Below are positions 17,121 through 25,557 of a stretch of DNA of 64,000 nt, piece by piece (the stretch's first letter is position 1; every line of letters starts with the position of its first letter). A program made the translations under genes and the position numbers. Below the pieces are notes generated by a model. That model was given only the letters and a program-made list of their open reading frames with translations, searched no databases and was not told the origin of the DNA. This DNA comes from Cyclobacterium roseum (GTDB lineage: Bacteria; Bacteroidota; Bacteroidia; Cytophagales; Cyclobacteriaceae), in assembly GCF_010119225.1 (NCBI RefSeq), contig NZ_WNKF01000014.1:62001-126000 (forward strand), given 5' to 3'.

Positions 17121-17370
17121 GTCAATGGTAGACTTAATATTTAAAAAACGCAGAAATCGGGATGACGGAATTTATTTTTAACTATTTAAAAATCAACATA
17201 TTAGAAAAATTAAAGAATGGCATCAAATCACCTCCCCCCAGCCCCCTCCTGTTTTCAGGAGGGGGAAACAGGGGGTGGTAAAAATACGTTATCGGTAGAC
17301 TTAACATTTTAAAAAGCGCGGAAATCAGGATGACGGTGTGCTTTCTTAACTCATTGAAATACAATTATTT
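17121..17370. repeat. Diverged direct repeat, period 167 bases
   Basis: Copy 1 from about 17121 and copy 2 from about 17288 share GGTAGACTTAA, then ACGCAGAAATCGGGATGACGG against GCGCGGAAATCAGGATGACGG, followed by similar AT-rich stretches. A fragment of a third copy (ACGTCATCGGTAGG) lies near 17378-17393. The copies are too diverged for a recent duplication. Confidence 0.6.
17231..17278. repeat. C/G-tract palindromic repeat
   Basis: Inner stem CCCCCTCCTG (17242-17251) with CAGGAGGGGG (17256-17265) and loop TTTT. The outer stem CCTCCCCC (17231-17238) pairs with GGGGGTGG (17271-17278) with one mismatch. It has the form of a dispersed intergenic element. Confidence 0.75.
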
Positions 17371-17474
17371 AACAAAAACGTCATCGGTAGGTGTTTCCTG
17401 TTGAGGATCGGAACTGGCTATCCCGACCTTCGGAGCGGCTCAAGTTATGACTATTAAGAAAAAATCATAAACAC

Positions 17475-18227
17475 ATGAATAGGAAACAGCGGATTCAGAA
17501 AGACCTGAGCCAGCTTGGGATAGGCGAGGGGGATCAGGTGCTGGTTCATGCCTCGTTGAATTCCTTAGGAAAGTTTCCCGAAAGGGCCAAAATCGTCGTT
17601 AATGCCCTTCTGGATCTGCTGGGACCCAGTGGAACCTTGTTGATGCCTGCACTATCCTATCAAACGGTCACTCCTGGAAATCCCATTTTTGATCTGGCGA
17701 AAACACCCGCTTGTGTCGGTGGATTAGCGGAGTTTTTCCGCACCTTTCCAGGCGTGCAAAGAAGCATGCACCCTACGCACTCGGTTTGCGCGATCGGAAA
17801 ATTAAGCGATTATTTTCTCTCCGGGCATTTGCTGGATGACACGCCCTGCGGTCCCCATTCACCCTTTGCCAAACTTCCTGAAGTGCATGGTAAAATCCTG
17901 TTCCTGGGCTGCGGATCCCGCCCCAATACCTCCATGCATGGCGTGGAAGAAGGGATCAAGCCACCTTATCTATTGGGCGCGAGGGTAAATTATACCTTAA
18001 AAGATCAGATAGGGAGGAAGATGTCGAAATCGTATTTTACGCATGATTTTGCTGGATTTGAACAGCGCTACGAGCGGGTGGAAGGGCTTTTGGGATCGGA
18101 TTCCTGCCAAAAAGGAAAGGTATTGCAGGCAGCATCGCTACTGATGGATGCCCAGAGCCTTTGGGAAAAAGGGACCCTCCAATTAAAGAAAGATCCCTAT
18201 TTTTTTGTAGACCGAAAGGAGCCTTAG
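17475..18227 (+). CDS. AAC(3)-family acetyltransferase
   Basis: GNAT-unrelated antibiotic N-acetyltransferase fold (aminoglycoside 3-N-acetyltransferase family), 250 residues. Family marks are DQVLVHASLNSLG near the N-terminus, the LLGPSGTLLMPA segment, SMHPTHSVCAIG, DTPCGPHSPFAKL, and NTSMHGVEE, the equivalent of the conserved NTxxHxxE motif. Chromosomal homologues in environmental bacteria acetylate assorted amines, so resistance to aminoglycosides should not be assumed. Its stop codon overlaps the stop of the convergent amidohydrolase gene in the four bases TTAG (18224-18227). Confidence 0.88.
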   Translation: MNRKQRIQKDLSQLGIGEGDQVLVHASLNSLGKFPERAKIVVNALLDLLGPSGTLLMPALSYQTVTPGNPIFDLAKTPACVGGLAEFFRTFPGVQRSMHPTHSVCAIGKLSDYFLSGHLLDDTPCGPHSPFAKLPEVHGKILFLGCGSRPNTSMHGVEEGIKPPYLLGARVNYTLKDQIGRKMSKSYFTHDFAGFEQRYERVEGLLGSDSCQKGKVLQAASLLMDAQSLWEKGTLQLKKDPYFFVDRKEP

Positions 18228-21200
18228 TGCCTGCCAACGCCGCAGCCGCAGCCGCTGTGCATGTACGTTTGGATGCTCTCGTGCCAGGGAAAGGCTTCCT
18301 GAAACAGGCGATTTTCCCAGTAAAAGGGCGGCCGCTCCCGGTTACGGTGGCCGATCTCGTCCATGTTTTCCGTTTCATACAAGCGTCCGTTGATCATGGT
18401 ATGGCTGATGCTTTCCGAGTGGCGGATGTCCGTTAGCGGATTTTTTTCCAGAACGATCAAATCGGCCAGTTTACCGGGCTTGAGTGATCCCAGGTCCGCA
18501 TCCATACCGATATACCGGGCGCCGTTGATGGTGGCCGCTTTCAACGCTTCGTGGTTGGACATGCCTCCCTGGGCCAGGCTCCACAATTCCCAGTGGGCAC
18601 CCAGGCCTTGAAGTTGTCCGTGACCACCCAGATTTACGGTGACGCCTTTATTGGCCAGATCGGTGACCTGCCGGGAAGTGAGGATGTGGCTGTTTTCATA
18701 GGTTTCCTCCGGGACCATGGTTCGGTGGCGGGACCGTGCATCGATCATTCCCCGGGGACTGAAACGAAGTAATTTATCGTTTTCCCAAACGTTTGTTTTC
18801 TGGTACCAGTAATACTCTGCGTTGATGCCCCCGTAGTTTACAATCAGGGTGGGGGTGTAGCCTACCTCCGTTTGACCCCAGAGCTCCAACACGTCTTTGT
18901 ACACCGGTGCGATGGGGATGTTGTGTTCAATACCGGTGTGCCCGTCCTGAATCATGGAAAGGTTGTGGAAAAAGGTGGAACCGCCCTCGGGTACCACATT
19001 TAGCCCCAATTCCCGGGCAGCCTGCAATACCTGCTGTCGCTGATCCCTTCGGGGCTGGTTATAGGATTTTACGGCCGTGGCACCGAAAGCCTTTGTGCGG
19101 CGTACCGAAAATCGGGCATCTTCCAGCTTGTTAATGACCGCTTTGAAATCGCCATCCGCTCCATAGAGAATAAAGCCCGTGCTGAAAATCCGAGGACCTA
19201 CCAGCGCACCGCTTTGCACCATTTCGGTAAGGGTAAAGACCGTTTCGGTATTGGCCGAAGGGTCGTGGGCGGTGGTCACGCCATAGGCCAGGTTGGCGTA
19301 CAATTGCCAGTTTTGCTGCACGGTGAGCCCATCCCGAAAAGCGCCGATATGGGCGTGGGCATCCACGATGCCCGGCATAATGGTTTTTCCGGCCATATCG
19401 TACACAACTGCTCCATCGGGGATGGAAACGGCAGCGGAGGCACCTGCTGCTTTGATAGTGGAACCCTCTACGATGACCGTGCCGTTTTCGATTACTTCAT
19501 CTCCTTCCATGGTAATCAAGGTGGCACCAGTAAAGGCAATGATACCTTCCGGCCGATCTACCGCAGCCTCCAATCCGATTTTTATCGGTTCGTTTTCGGT
19601 TTTTTCCTCTTTCCTATCTGATTGGCCCATAAAATCAAAGTTTTCGTCCAGTCGCTTGCTGTGATAGGCATCCCCCAGCGTCCAAAAAATGGTCTCACTG
19701 TCCGGGGACCAGTGCAGGTTTAAGCCGGCATCTTCGGATAGTTGGGCCACCGGCAGGGATTTGGTTTTATCATCCAGGTTGACCGTTTGGCCATTGAGCA
19801 CAAGCGGTGCCAGGTAAGCTTTGTGCAAATGGATAAAGGCTACCCATTGGTTGTCCGGGCTGGGGACGAGGCGGTTGGCGTATTTGGATTCAATGTGTGT
19901 GCGCTCGTCCTGTCCGTTAAGGTCTACGGATTTCAGGCTTTTGGTCAGGTTTCCGAAGAACTTTCCGCCGGTCTGAAAAAACACCCGTTTGCCTTCTTTG
20001 GTAAATACCGGGAAATCGCCATTTTCTACCAGCTTTTTGGGCACCCGGGATTCGCGATCCATCAGGTAGATGCCGGGATTTTTGGTAAAGGTACGGCCCT
20101 GGTCCAGGTTACCCGGTTCCTTCCGGTAAAGAATTTGAAACCCATCCGGAGAATAGGAGGGATTTCTGTAGATTCCTTTTTCCTGGCTGAGGGTGGTTAT
20201 CCGATTATTGTTCAAATTCACTTCTTTAATGGCTCCTTTGTTCAGGTCATTCCAGGTTACAAAAAGGAGTCTGTCCCCTCTCGGAGAAAAGGCAGGTTCT
20301 GCTTCAAAGTCCGTACCCTCCGTAATTCTTCTCGGTTTTCCATTTGGCAAGTCTTTGATCCAGAGATAGCCCAATGCCCGGAATACGAGTTGCCGACCAT
20401 TCGGCGAAGTGACTGCATCCCGGATCATGCGGGGGGTGAAGGTCTCTCTTGCGATGGGATGGCTGAAATGAACCCGTTCGGCTACCGGAATAGCCACTTC
20501 TACTGTAAAAGGAATGCTGCTTTGGTCCAGGTTTTCGGTATCGATTTTCTGGATTTTCCCCTTGGCCCAAATCAGAATCTGCTGGTTGTCGGGCATCCAG
20601 GCGAATCCGGGGTATACCCCAAAAATAGCCCAGGCGGTTTGTTGATCTTTGTTTAGTTCATCATAGACCGGCCATTCTTCGCCCGTTTCCAGGTCGTGGA
20701 TGTAGAGCACCGATTTGGTTCTGACTCGTTTTACAAAGGCCAGTTTTTTTCCATCCGGAGAAACCTGGGGCCGTGCCGCACCTCCGGGTCCTCCGGTGAG
20801 GATTTCCGTTTCGCCCGTTTCAAAATCGTAGCGTTTGATCACATAAATCTGCCCATTGGGATCCCGGTTGTATTCAAAGCTGCCCCCGGGGGCCATGTCT
20901 TCACTGAAATACAGGTACCTGCCATCGGGGGATACGCTGGGTTCGTTGACATCCTGCTGATCGTTTTTCCGTTGGGTAAGCTGCAATCCTTCTCCGCCGG
21001 AGATATGGTACTGCCACATTTCTCCGGCACCCAGCGATCGGCCGGAGGTAAAGTGTTTTCGGGCCACCAGGTAGTTGCCATCCGGCATCCACACCGCATT
21101 ATTGAGCAGGCGGAAGGACTCTTTGGTGACCTGACGGGCATCGCTGCCATCGGGCTTCATCACCCAGACGTTGTCCCCTCCTCCGGCATCAGAGGTAAAG

Positions 21201-21508
21201 GAAATCCATTTCCCGTCCGGGCTAAAACGCGGTTGTACCTCAAAAGGCAGTCCCGATCTCAGGACAGTTGCGGTTCCTCCGGAGATCGGCATGGAGTAGA
21301 TGTCTCCCAACAGGTCGAAAACGATGGTATTCCCGTCAGGGCTAACATCTAAGTTCATCCAGGTGCCTTCGTCGGTAGTAAAGGTCACGTTTTTAAATTC
21401 CCAGTCTCCTTCGGGAGCGGCTACCTGCCAGTCGGTTTCTTCCTGGGCCAGGATAGGGGAGGCAATGAATAGGAGTATAAAAGTTGTTTTGATAAGTATA
21501 CGACGCAT
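18224..21508 (-). CDS. Secreted TolB-type beta-propeller/amidohydrolase fusion protein
   Basis: Large exported metal-dependent hydrolase, 1094 residues. A signal peptide (residues 1-21, ending ILAQ) is followed by WD40/PD40-like propeller repeats to about residue 640, seen as recurring SPDGK, SPDGR and SPRGD strands. The amidohydrolase domain at about 670-1060 has the metal-binding HxH in VDAHAHIGAF, further histidines in DGHTGIEHN and LGGHGQLQG, and the closing GSLKPGKLADLIVLEKNPL segment. Comparable proteins are annotated as prolidase- or imidazolonepropionase-like enzymes; substrate unknown. The C-terminus is odd: it ends in HSGCGCGVGRH, a short Cys/His tail outside the domain. The gene is convergent with, and overlaps by one stop codon, the AAC(3) gene. 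Confidence 0.9.
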   Translation of the reverse strand: MRRILIKTTFILLFIASPILAQEETDWQVAAPEGDWEFKNVTFTTDEGTWMNLDVSPDGNTIVFDLLGDIYSMPISGGTATVLRSGLPFEVQPRFSPDGKWISFTSDAGGGDNVWVMKPDGSDARQVTKESFRLLNNAVWMPDGNYLVARKHFTSGRSLGAGEMWQYHISGGEGLQLTQRKNDQQDVNEPSVSPDGRYLYFSEDMAPGGSFEYNRDPNGQIYVIKRYDFETGETEILTGGPGGAARPQVSPDGKKLAFVKRVRTKSVLYIHDLETGEEWPVYDELNKDQQTAWAIFGVYPGFAWMPDNQQILIWAKGKIQKIDTENLDQSSIPFTVEVAIPVAERVHFSHPIARETFTPRMIRDAVTSPNGRQLVFRALGYLWIKDLPNGKPRRITEGTDFEAEPAFSPRGDRLLFVTWNDLNKGAIKEVNLNNNRITTLSQEKGIYRNPSYSPDGFQILYRKEPGNLDQGRTFTKNPGIYLMDRESRVPKKLVENGDFPVFTKEGKRVFFQTGGKFFGNLTKSLKSVDLNGQDERTHIESKYANRLVPSPDNQWVAFIHLHKAYLAPLVLNGQTVNLDDKTKSLPVAQLSEDAGLNLHWSPDSETIFWTLGDAYHSKRLDENFDFMGQSDRKEEKTENEPIKIGLEAAVDRPEGIIAFTGATLITMEGDEVIENGTVIVEGSTIKAAGASAAVSIPDGAVVYDMAGKTIMPGIVDAHAHIGAFRDGLTVQQNWQLYANLAYGVTTAHDPSANTETVFTLTEMVQSGALVGPRIFSTGFILYGADGDFKAVINKLEDARFSVRRTKAFGATAVKSYNQPRRDQRQQVLQAARELGLNVVPEGGSTFFHNLSMIQDGHTGIEHNIPIAPVYKDVLELWGQTEVGYTPTLIVNYGGINAEYYWYQKTNVWENDKLLRFSPRGMIDARSRHRTMVPEETYENSHILTSRQVTDLANKGVTVNLGGHGQLQGLGAHWELWSLAQGGMSNHEALKAATINGARYIGMDADLGSLKPGKLADLIVLEKNPLTDIRHSESISHTMINGRLYETENMDEIGHRNRERPPFYWENRLFQEAFPWHESIQTYMHSGCGCGVGRH

Positions 21509-21666
21509 GAAATTCCGGATTATTGATTTGAAGGGTAAAGATAAGGAGAAAATGCTGGTCTGCGATTTTTTTGGTGAACTTGGAGGAACGGAAAAGGGCG
21601 GTGCGGCAACACTGCCCGCCGGGGTGAATCAAATCCATAAATAAATCGTTAACTTTACTGTGTAAA

Positions 21667-22125
21667 ATGATGATAGGTATGGACGTTAAATCTATTAAAA
21701 TCGATCTTATCCACTGGCTTACCGAGCTTCAGGACATCTCCGTTCTTAAAGAACTTCAAGGTCTAAAGGAGGCGCAGGGAAGTTCTTTTGAATCAAGTGC
21801 AAAACAAAATAAGGAGCTGGATAGCAGGCTTGGAAAGTATGAAATCGGGGATATGAAGTTTACTTCGTGGGATAAGGTAAAGGAAGGAGTAATTATTATG
21901 GGAGCAATAGACATAAAACAGGAATTAAGAACGCTGATCGAAAAGGAAAATGACCTTCATGTGTTGGAGGCGATTAAAACCTTACTTATTAAGTCCAGTT
22001 TAGATCCGGTCCTTAAAGAGAAACTGACCTCCAGGGCATTAAAAGCCGAAGAAGATATCCGGACAGGTGGCGTATATACAAGGGAAGAGTTAGAGAAGAA
22101 GCTGGACGACAGGTTGGGTCTATGA
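21667..22125 (+). CDS. Addiction-module antitoxin, apparently two antitoxin units in one frame
   Basis: An open frame of 152 residues made of two similar halves. Residues 5-75 (from MDVKSIKIDLIHWL to SWDKVKEGV) and residues 78-152 (MGAIDIKQELRTLIEK to EKKLDDRLGL) each look like a complete small toxin-antitoxin antitoxin: a helical head with DxxVLxxLxxL or HVLEAIKTLL, then a tail ending in the (S/T)xxxVK or TREELEKKL element. The second half has its own ATG at 21898 behind a strong ribosome-binding site, so the cell may make the 152-residue fusion, a 75-residue protein, or both. The toxin gene follows with an ATGA overlap. Assignment to an antitoxin class is by pattern and context. Confidence 0.72.
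   Translation: MMIGMDVKSIKIDLIHWLTELQDISVLKELQGLKEAQGSSFESSAKQNKELDSRLGKYEIGDMKFTSWDKVKEGVIIMGAIDIKQELRTLIEKENDLHVLEAIKTLLIKSSLDPVLKEKLTSRALKAEEDIRTGGVYTREELEKKLDDRLGL
21884..21900 (+). promoter_or_regulatory. Internal ribosome-binding site and start for the second antitoxin unit
   Basis: AAGGAG at 21884-21889 lies eight bases before the ATG at 21898-21900. This is an unusually good Shine-Dalgarno sequence for a Bacteroidota gene, and it supports independent translation of the 75-residue antitoxin (21898-22125). Confidence 0.6.
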
Positions 22126-22427
22126 GGGTAGTTTATACAGACCAATCCCTGGAAAGCCTGGAGGAATCCCTAAAGTTTTTGCTGAAGGTCCAAAAGGTTC
22201 CTTTAGAAAAAGCATTAGAGATTAGAAAACAATTACTGAACAGGGCAGATGGTCTGATCATCAATCCCCACATGGGCCAATATGAGGAATATCTGATGCA
22301 TTTGGGAAAAGGGCACAGAAGGTTGGTGGAAGGCTATTTTAAGATCATTTACCTTATAGAAGACGGCCTGATATTTATTACGGATTTTTTTGATACCCGA
22401 CAGTCCCCGGAAAAAATGAAAGGATAA
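22122..22427 (+). CDS. RelE/ParE-superfamily toxin
   Basis: Small toxin of 101 residues. The C-terminal half has the family's beta-strand signature: GHRRLVEGYFKIIYLIEDG, then FITDFFDTRQSPEKM, comparable to the R-x-L-V..YKIIY..(D/E)..I.I..v.d.RQ.P pattern of ParE-like proteins. The ATG overlaps the antitoxin stop (ATGA), the usual coupling of type II modules. Whether the target is ribosome-bound mRNA (RelE) or gyrase (ParE) cannot be told from sequence, but the RQSP ending favours the ParE side. Confidence 0.85.
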   Translation: MRVVYTDQSLESLEESLKFLLKVQKVPLEKALEIRKQLLNRADGLIINPHMGQYEEYLMHLGKGHRRLVEGYFKIIYLIEDGLIFITDFFDTRQSPEKMKG

Positions 22428-22978
22428 CCAATCTCCCGTCAGAATGAACATTGAACCAACGACAGACTTTTCAGATTAGGCGGTATTTGTCATCAGTCGT
22501 CAGCAAAAAAAGTCAGTATCCGGAAATGCTGGCGGCCACAAAAAAGCAAAAGCATGTCCACCGAGGACCGATCAATAGGCTCACTATCTTAACCTACCGT
22601 ATCAGGCCACGGAAGGGCCAAATAGAACTACATTTTTTCAAGAGAGATTTTCTCAATTTCTGCTTTTGGTTTTATCACCTCATCAACAGGCAATTGGTTG
22701 ATAATTGCAATCAGCTGTTCATATCCTATATTCAATTTGATTTCCATTGATTTAGCGTTTAATTACCCTTCATTCTGAATAAACGTTTTTTAACTGAAAG
22801 GGTACCTAAATTGCACTTCACCTATGGGTAAATATAGGTCAAAACGTTGATTGTAACAAGGGGAGGGAACCGTTACTATTTTTAGGAATATAACAATAAG
22901 AATGTATAGTTTCCTGGCAAGTCCCGCCAAAAATCCACAAATCTGGTAATTTTGTTTTTTTGCGGTTTTTTCAAATAG
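22428..22978. other. AT-rich spacer with a decayed antitoxin
   Basis: 551 bases between the toxin gene and the response regulator. The only supported content is a 39-codon antitoxin-like frame on the minus strand (22628-22747). The 99-codon plus-strand frame at 22451-22750 starts with TTG, overlaps it and looks spurious. The rest, rich in A and T, shows nothing recognisable. Confidence 0.5.
22628..22747 (-). pseudogene. Truncated antitoxin-like small gene
   Basis: A frame of 39 residues starting MEIKLNIGYEQLIAIIN and ending EKISLEKM. The N-terminus matches the head of small Bacteroidota antitoxins (ME(V/I)K..I.YEQLL..I.QLP pattern), with QLPVDEVIKPKAEIEK following. Normal members are about 70-90 residues and are followed by a toxin gene. 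Here the frame stops early and no toxin (PIN or RelE) can be found on the minus strand downstream. It is probably a decayed module. Confidence 0.5.
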
Positions 22979-23752
22979 TTAATATTCGAGGAAAGATTTT
23001 ACGGCATGGTAGTAACTTCGACCACTGGTAATGTTGCTTTGAGTGTAGTCATCCATAATAAGTATAAAACGGCTATTGAAATGTTTCCTTATTTCTTTTA
23101 ACAGGTTTTTATTTATTAGATAGGACTTATGAATCCGGATAAAATATTCGGGCAATTTGTCCTCTAGTTTCTTTAAGCTCGAATCTAAAATATACGACTT
23201 AGCATTTTTGGTGACAATAGACACGTACTTTTCATCGGCCTGGAAATAAGAGACCTCATCAAGGCGTACAAAAATAACACGGTCACCAACCTTTACTGGT
23301 ATGGAGGAGGCTTCGCTTTTTCTATTTTCCTGGCTGAACTGTTCAATGAGTTTTTTTAGGTTCGTTTCTGAATTGTCTACACTAATTGGTTGGCTAAGTT
23401 TTTCGATAGTTTTGGAAAACCGCTTTTTTGTGAGTGGTTTAACCAGATAGTCGATGCAATTGGAATCAAATGCTTTCAAAGCAAATTCGTCGAAAGCAGT
23501 ACAAAATATTACTTTAGGGAAATAGCTCAATTTTTTCAGCACATCAAATCCACTGATTACCGGCATCTTTATATCCAAAAACAGTAGCTCCGGCTTCATT
23601 TGATTGATTTTTTCAATGGCCTCCTCACCATTTGCAGCTTCGGAAATTAATTCAAAAAAACCTGGATATTCTTTCATTAACGATTGAAGACGTAATCGTG
23701 CTAACGCTTCGTCATCAACAATAATGGTTTTGTAGGGGCGGTTAATTTTCAT
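22979..23752 (-). CDS. LytTR-family response regulator
   Basis: Two-component response regulator, 257 residues from the ATG at 23752. That start overlaps the kinase stop by ATGA; a start 57 bases upstream would lie deep in the kinase gene. The receiver domain (residues 1-125) has the acidic pocket VDDE, the phospho-acceptor D60 in LLFLDIKMP and a later K in VKPLTKK. The LytTR DNA-binding domain covers about 155-255 (FQADEKYVSI, RIHKSYLINK, SGRSYYHAVKSFL). Cytosolic; pairs with the kinase encoded just upstream in the same operon. Target genes are unknown; the glycosidase-like gene upstream of the pair is one candidate. Confidence 0.93.
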   Translation of the reverse strand: MKINRPYKTIIVDDEALARLRLQSLMKEYPGFFELISEAANGEEAIEKINQMKPELLFLDIKMPVISGFDVLKKLSYFPKVIFCTAFDEFALKAFDSNCIDYLVKPLTKKRFSKTIEKLSQPISVDNSETNLKKLIEQFSQENRKSEASSIPVKVGDRVIFVRLDEVSYFQADEKYVSIVTKNAKSYILDSSLKKLEDKLPEYFIRIHKSYLINKNLLKEIRKHFNSRFILIMDDYTQSNITSGRSYYHAVKSFLEY

Positions 23753-25557
23753 GATTTGAATTGATTTTTCAGGGCGACTTTCAAATGTTTGTCTGCTCCG
23801 TTTTCCCAATTAATTTTGGCATTATTTCCGTAAATAATTTCTAGTTTATCATAAAGGTTCTGCAGACCGTATCCACTTATGGGTTCTTCCGGGAAATCGG
23901 GGCCGTTGTCATAGATCGATATCCACAGATCGTTCTCATGTTTTTTCACTACCACTGCAATTTTACCCCTGCCTTTTATTTGTGAAACCCCATGTTTTAC
24001 CGCATTTTCAACAAGTGGCTGAATCAAAAATTTCGGAATTTGTTTTTCCTGCGTGGCTTCTTCAGCATTTATTTCGTATTCGAGATGATCACCAAACCGT
24101 GTTTTTTCGATTTCCAGGTAATTTTTCACCATTTCCAGTTCTTCAGCAACCGATACATAGGTTTTGTTTTCTTTGTTAATTGAATACCTGAAAAGCTCTG
24201 AAAGGCCCGTAGCCATATTCTCGGTTTTGTCGGCATCGATATGTGATAGGCTGGCTATTGAATTTAAGGAGTTATAAAGAAAATGCGGGTTAATCCGCGA
24301 ATGAATCGCATTTAGTTCTGCCTGGTTTTTGAGTTCTTTCATTTTGGCAATTTCTACGTCTTTTTGGTTCACCATGCTTTGGATGCGATAGGTAACAAAG
24401 TTATAGAATACGCGAAGTGCCGCAACTAATGCAATCAGAAAAATGTAGGAGGAATTTTGGCGCAAGAAAGAAGAATGGGTAAAACTTGCCATTAGGTTGG
24501 GATCTGAAAATAGAAAGAAAGGAATAACTAAAACTGCCGGGACAATAAGAGGCGAAATAAAAGTGCTCAGAAATATAAAAGCCTGTTTTCCGAGGAAATT
24601 ATCTATCTTTTTAATAAATACAGGTTCTGTATAATAGAGAAATACGAGGAGCAAAAGTGCATAAAAAACCGTTCCTAAAAAGTTAACGATAACATCACCT
24701 GGAGTAATAATTAATATAGGTGAAGATGATACTGCGGATGTTTTGATAAACGAATGGAAAAAGGGAATGATCAACAGAATAATCGCTCGTTGTTTTACAT
24801 ACAAGAGTAAGCCAGGGTTTTTTTTCCTTTTAGCTTCTTTTGAGAGGAAAAACAGAAATCCAAATAGTATTAAAATTATCTTAAATGAATAAGAAAGGTT
24901 TCTTAATAGCTTTTGGTACCTCAAATGTAAATAGTAATGGTAGCCAAATTTTTCTACGGTACTTTCTTTTAGGTTGTTATAAAAATCGGTAGAGTATAAC
25001 TTTCTTAGTAAGTCTTTATCTATTTCCTTGAATTCAGCGTTGGAGGCTTCGGAGGAATCAAAAATACCACCGTAACCAGTGCTACCATGCTGGGGAATAA
25101 AAAGTCGTGTTAAGTTCCGAATGGTATGGTAGTAAATTTGGCTAATGGATTCTGTGTCCGCAATAGCTCCTGGAATCCCGAGTTCTAAATTAACCGATAC
25201 TATTTGGGAACCGACAGTTCGATTCCGAGAATTTGATGAAGTACCCCCTGACTGCTTCGTTATTATTAGGCTGAAGTTGGGGTCTTTATTTACCATTTTT
25301 ATTTTTGAGGTTTCAAGCAGACCGTTTAATTCGTTAATCATTTGTATGATAACTATCGAATCCTGATGTGTTTTTGCGCCAATTAACTGCAAACGAACAT
25401 CTTCTTCAAAGCGATAGGCATTCGCGTTTTCTCCGTTAAAAAGTCTTTCCCTGATTACATTCCAGGTGGTTTCTTCGTAGGGTTTTGTGGTTGGGTTCGC
25501 CAGCAATGAATTGAATGCAGCCAGAATGACAATTAAACTAATTAACACCTGTTTCAT
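23749..25557 (-). CDS. LytS/YehU-type sensor histidine kinase with a zincin-like N-terminal region
   Basis: Membrane histidine kinase, 602 residues. Signal peptide 1-20; extracytoplasmic region about 21-215; membrane helices at about 222-240, 257-272, 286-310, 328-350 and 370-388; a short coiled stretch; then the His_kinase/HATPase module, with phospho-acceptor H425 in RINPHFLYNSLNS and the N box LIQPLVENAVKHG. The region at about 95-200 (SQIYYHTIRNLTRLF, then GGIFDSS, then FKEIDKDLLRKLYSTDFYNN) resembles the C-terminal part of predicted zincin-like DUF2927 domains (EELTQ.L, DSIF, SEIDK.LI.LLY) but lacks the catalytic glutamate. This suggests a dead-protease-like sensor (inference). The gene is visibly AT-richer than its neighbours. 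Confidence 0.9.
   Translation of the reverse strand: MKQVLISLIVILAAFNSLLANPTTKPYEETTWNVIRERLFNGENANAYRFEEDVRLQLIGAKTHQDSIVIIQMINELNGLLETSKIKMVNKDPNFSLIITKQSGGTSSNSRNRTVGSQIVSVNLELGIPGAIADTESISQIYYHTIRNLTRLFIPQHGSTGYGGIFDSSEASNAEFKEIDKDLLRKLYSTDFYNNLKESTVEKFGYHYYLHLRYQKLLRNLSYSFKIILILFGFLFFLSKEAKRKKNPGLLLYVKQRAIILLIIPFFHSFIKTSAVSSSPILIITPGDVIVNFLGTVFYALLLLVFLYYTEPVFIKKIDNFLGKQAFIFLSTFISPLIVPAVLVIPFFLFSDPNLMASFTHSSFLRQNSSYIFLIALVAALRVFYNFVTYRIQSMVNQKDVEIAKMKELKNQAELNAIHSRINPHFLYNSLNSIASLSHIDADKTENMATGLSELFRYSINKENKTYVSVAEELEMVKNYLEIEKTRFGDHLEYEINAEEATQEKQIPKFLIQPLVENAVKHGVSQIKGRGKIAVVVKKHENDLWISIYDNGPDFPEEPISGYGLQNLYDKLEIIYGNNAKINWENGADKHLKVALKNQFKS

Larger units (their letters stand above)
16958..17474. 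other. Repeat-dense spacer without genes
   Basis: These 517 bases hold three unrelated repeat structures, annotated separately: a 21-bp GC-rich hairpin, a diverged direct repeat with a 167-base period, and a C/G-tract hairpin lying between the two direct-repeat copies. No open frame of note is present. Confidence 0.7.

Noticed and set aside
17059-17278. CRISPR-like repeat array
   Set aside because: Only two or three diverged copies with irregular content and no cas genes. The structures are palindromes and an old direct duplication.
17475-18227. A true aminoglycoside-resistance gene on a mobile element
   Set aside because: No integron, IS or resistance neighbours are present. Chromosomal AAC(3)-fold proteins are common in environmental bacteria, so resistance is not claimed.
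22451-22750. 99-codon plus-strand open frame
   Set aside because: TTG start, no family resemblance, and it overlaps a minus-strand frame that does resemble an antitoxin.
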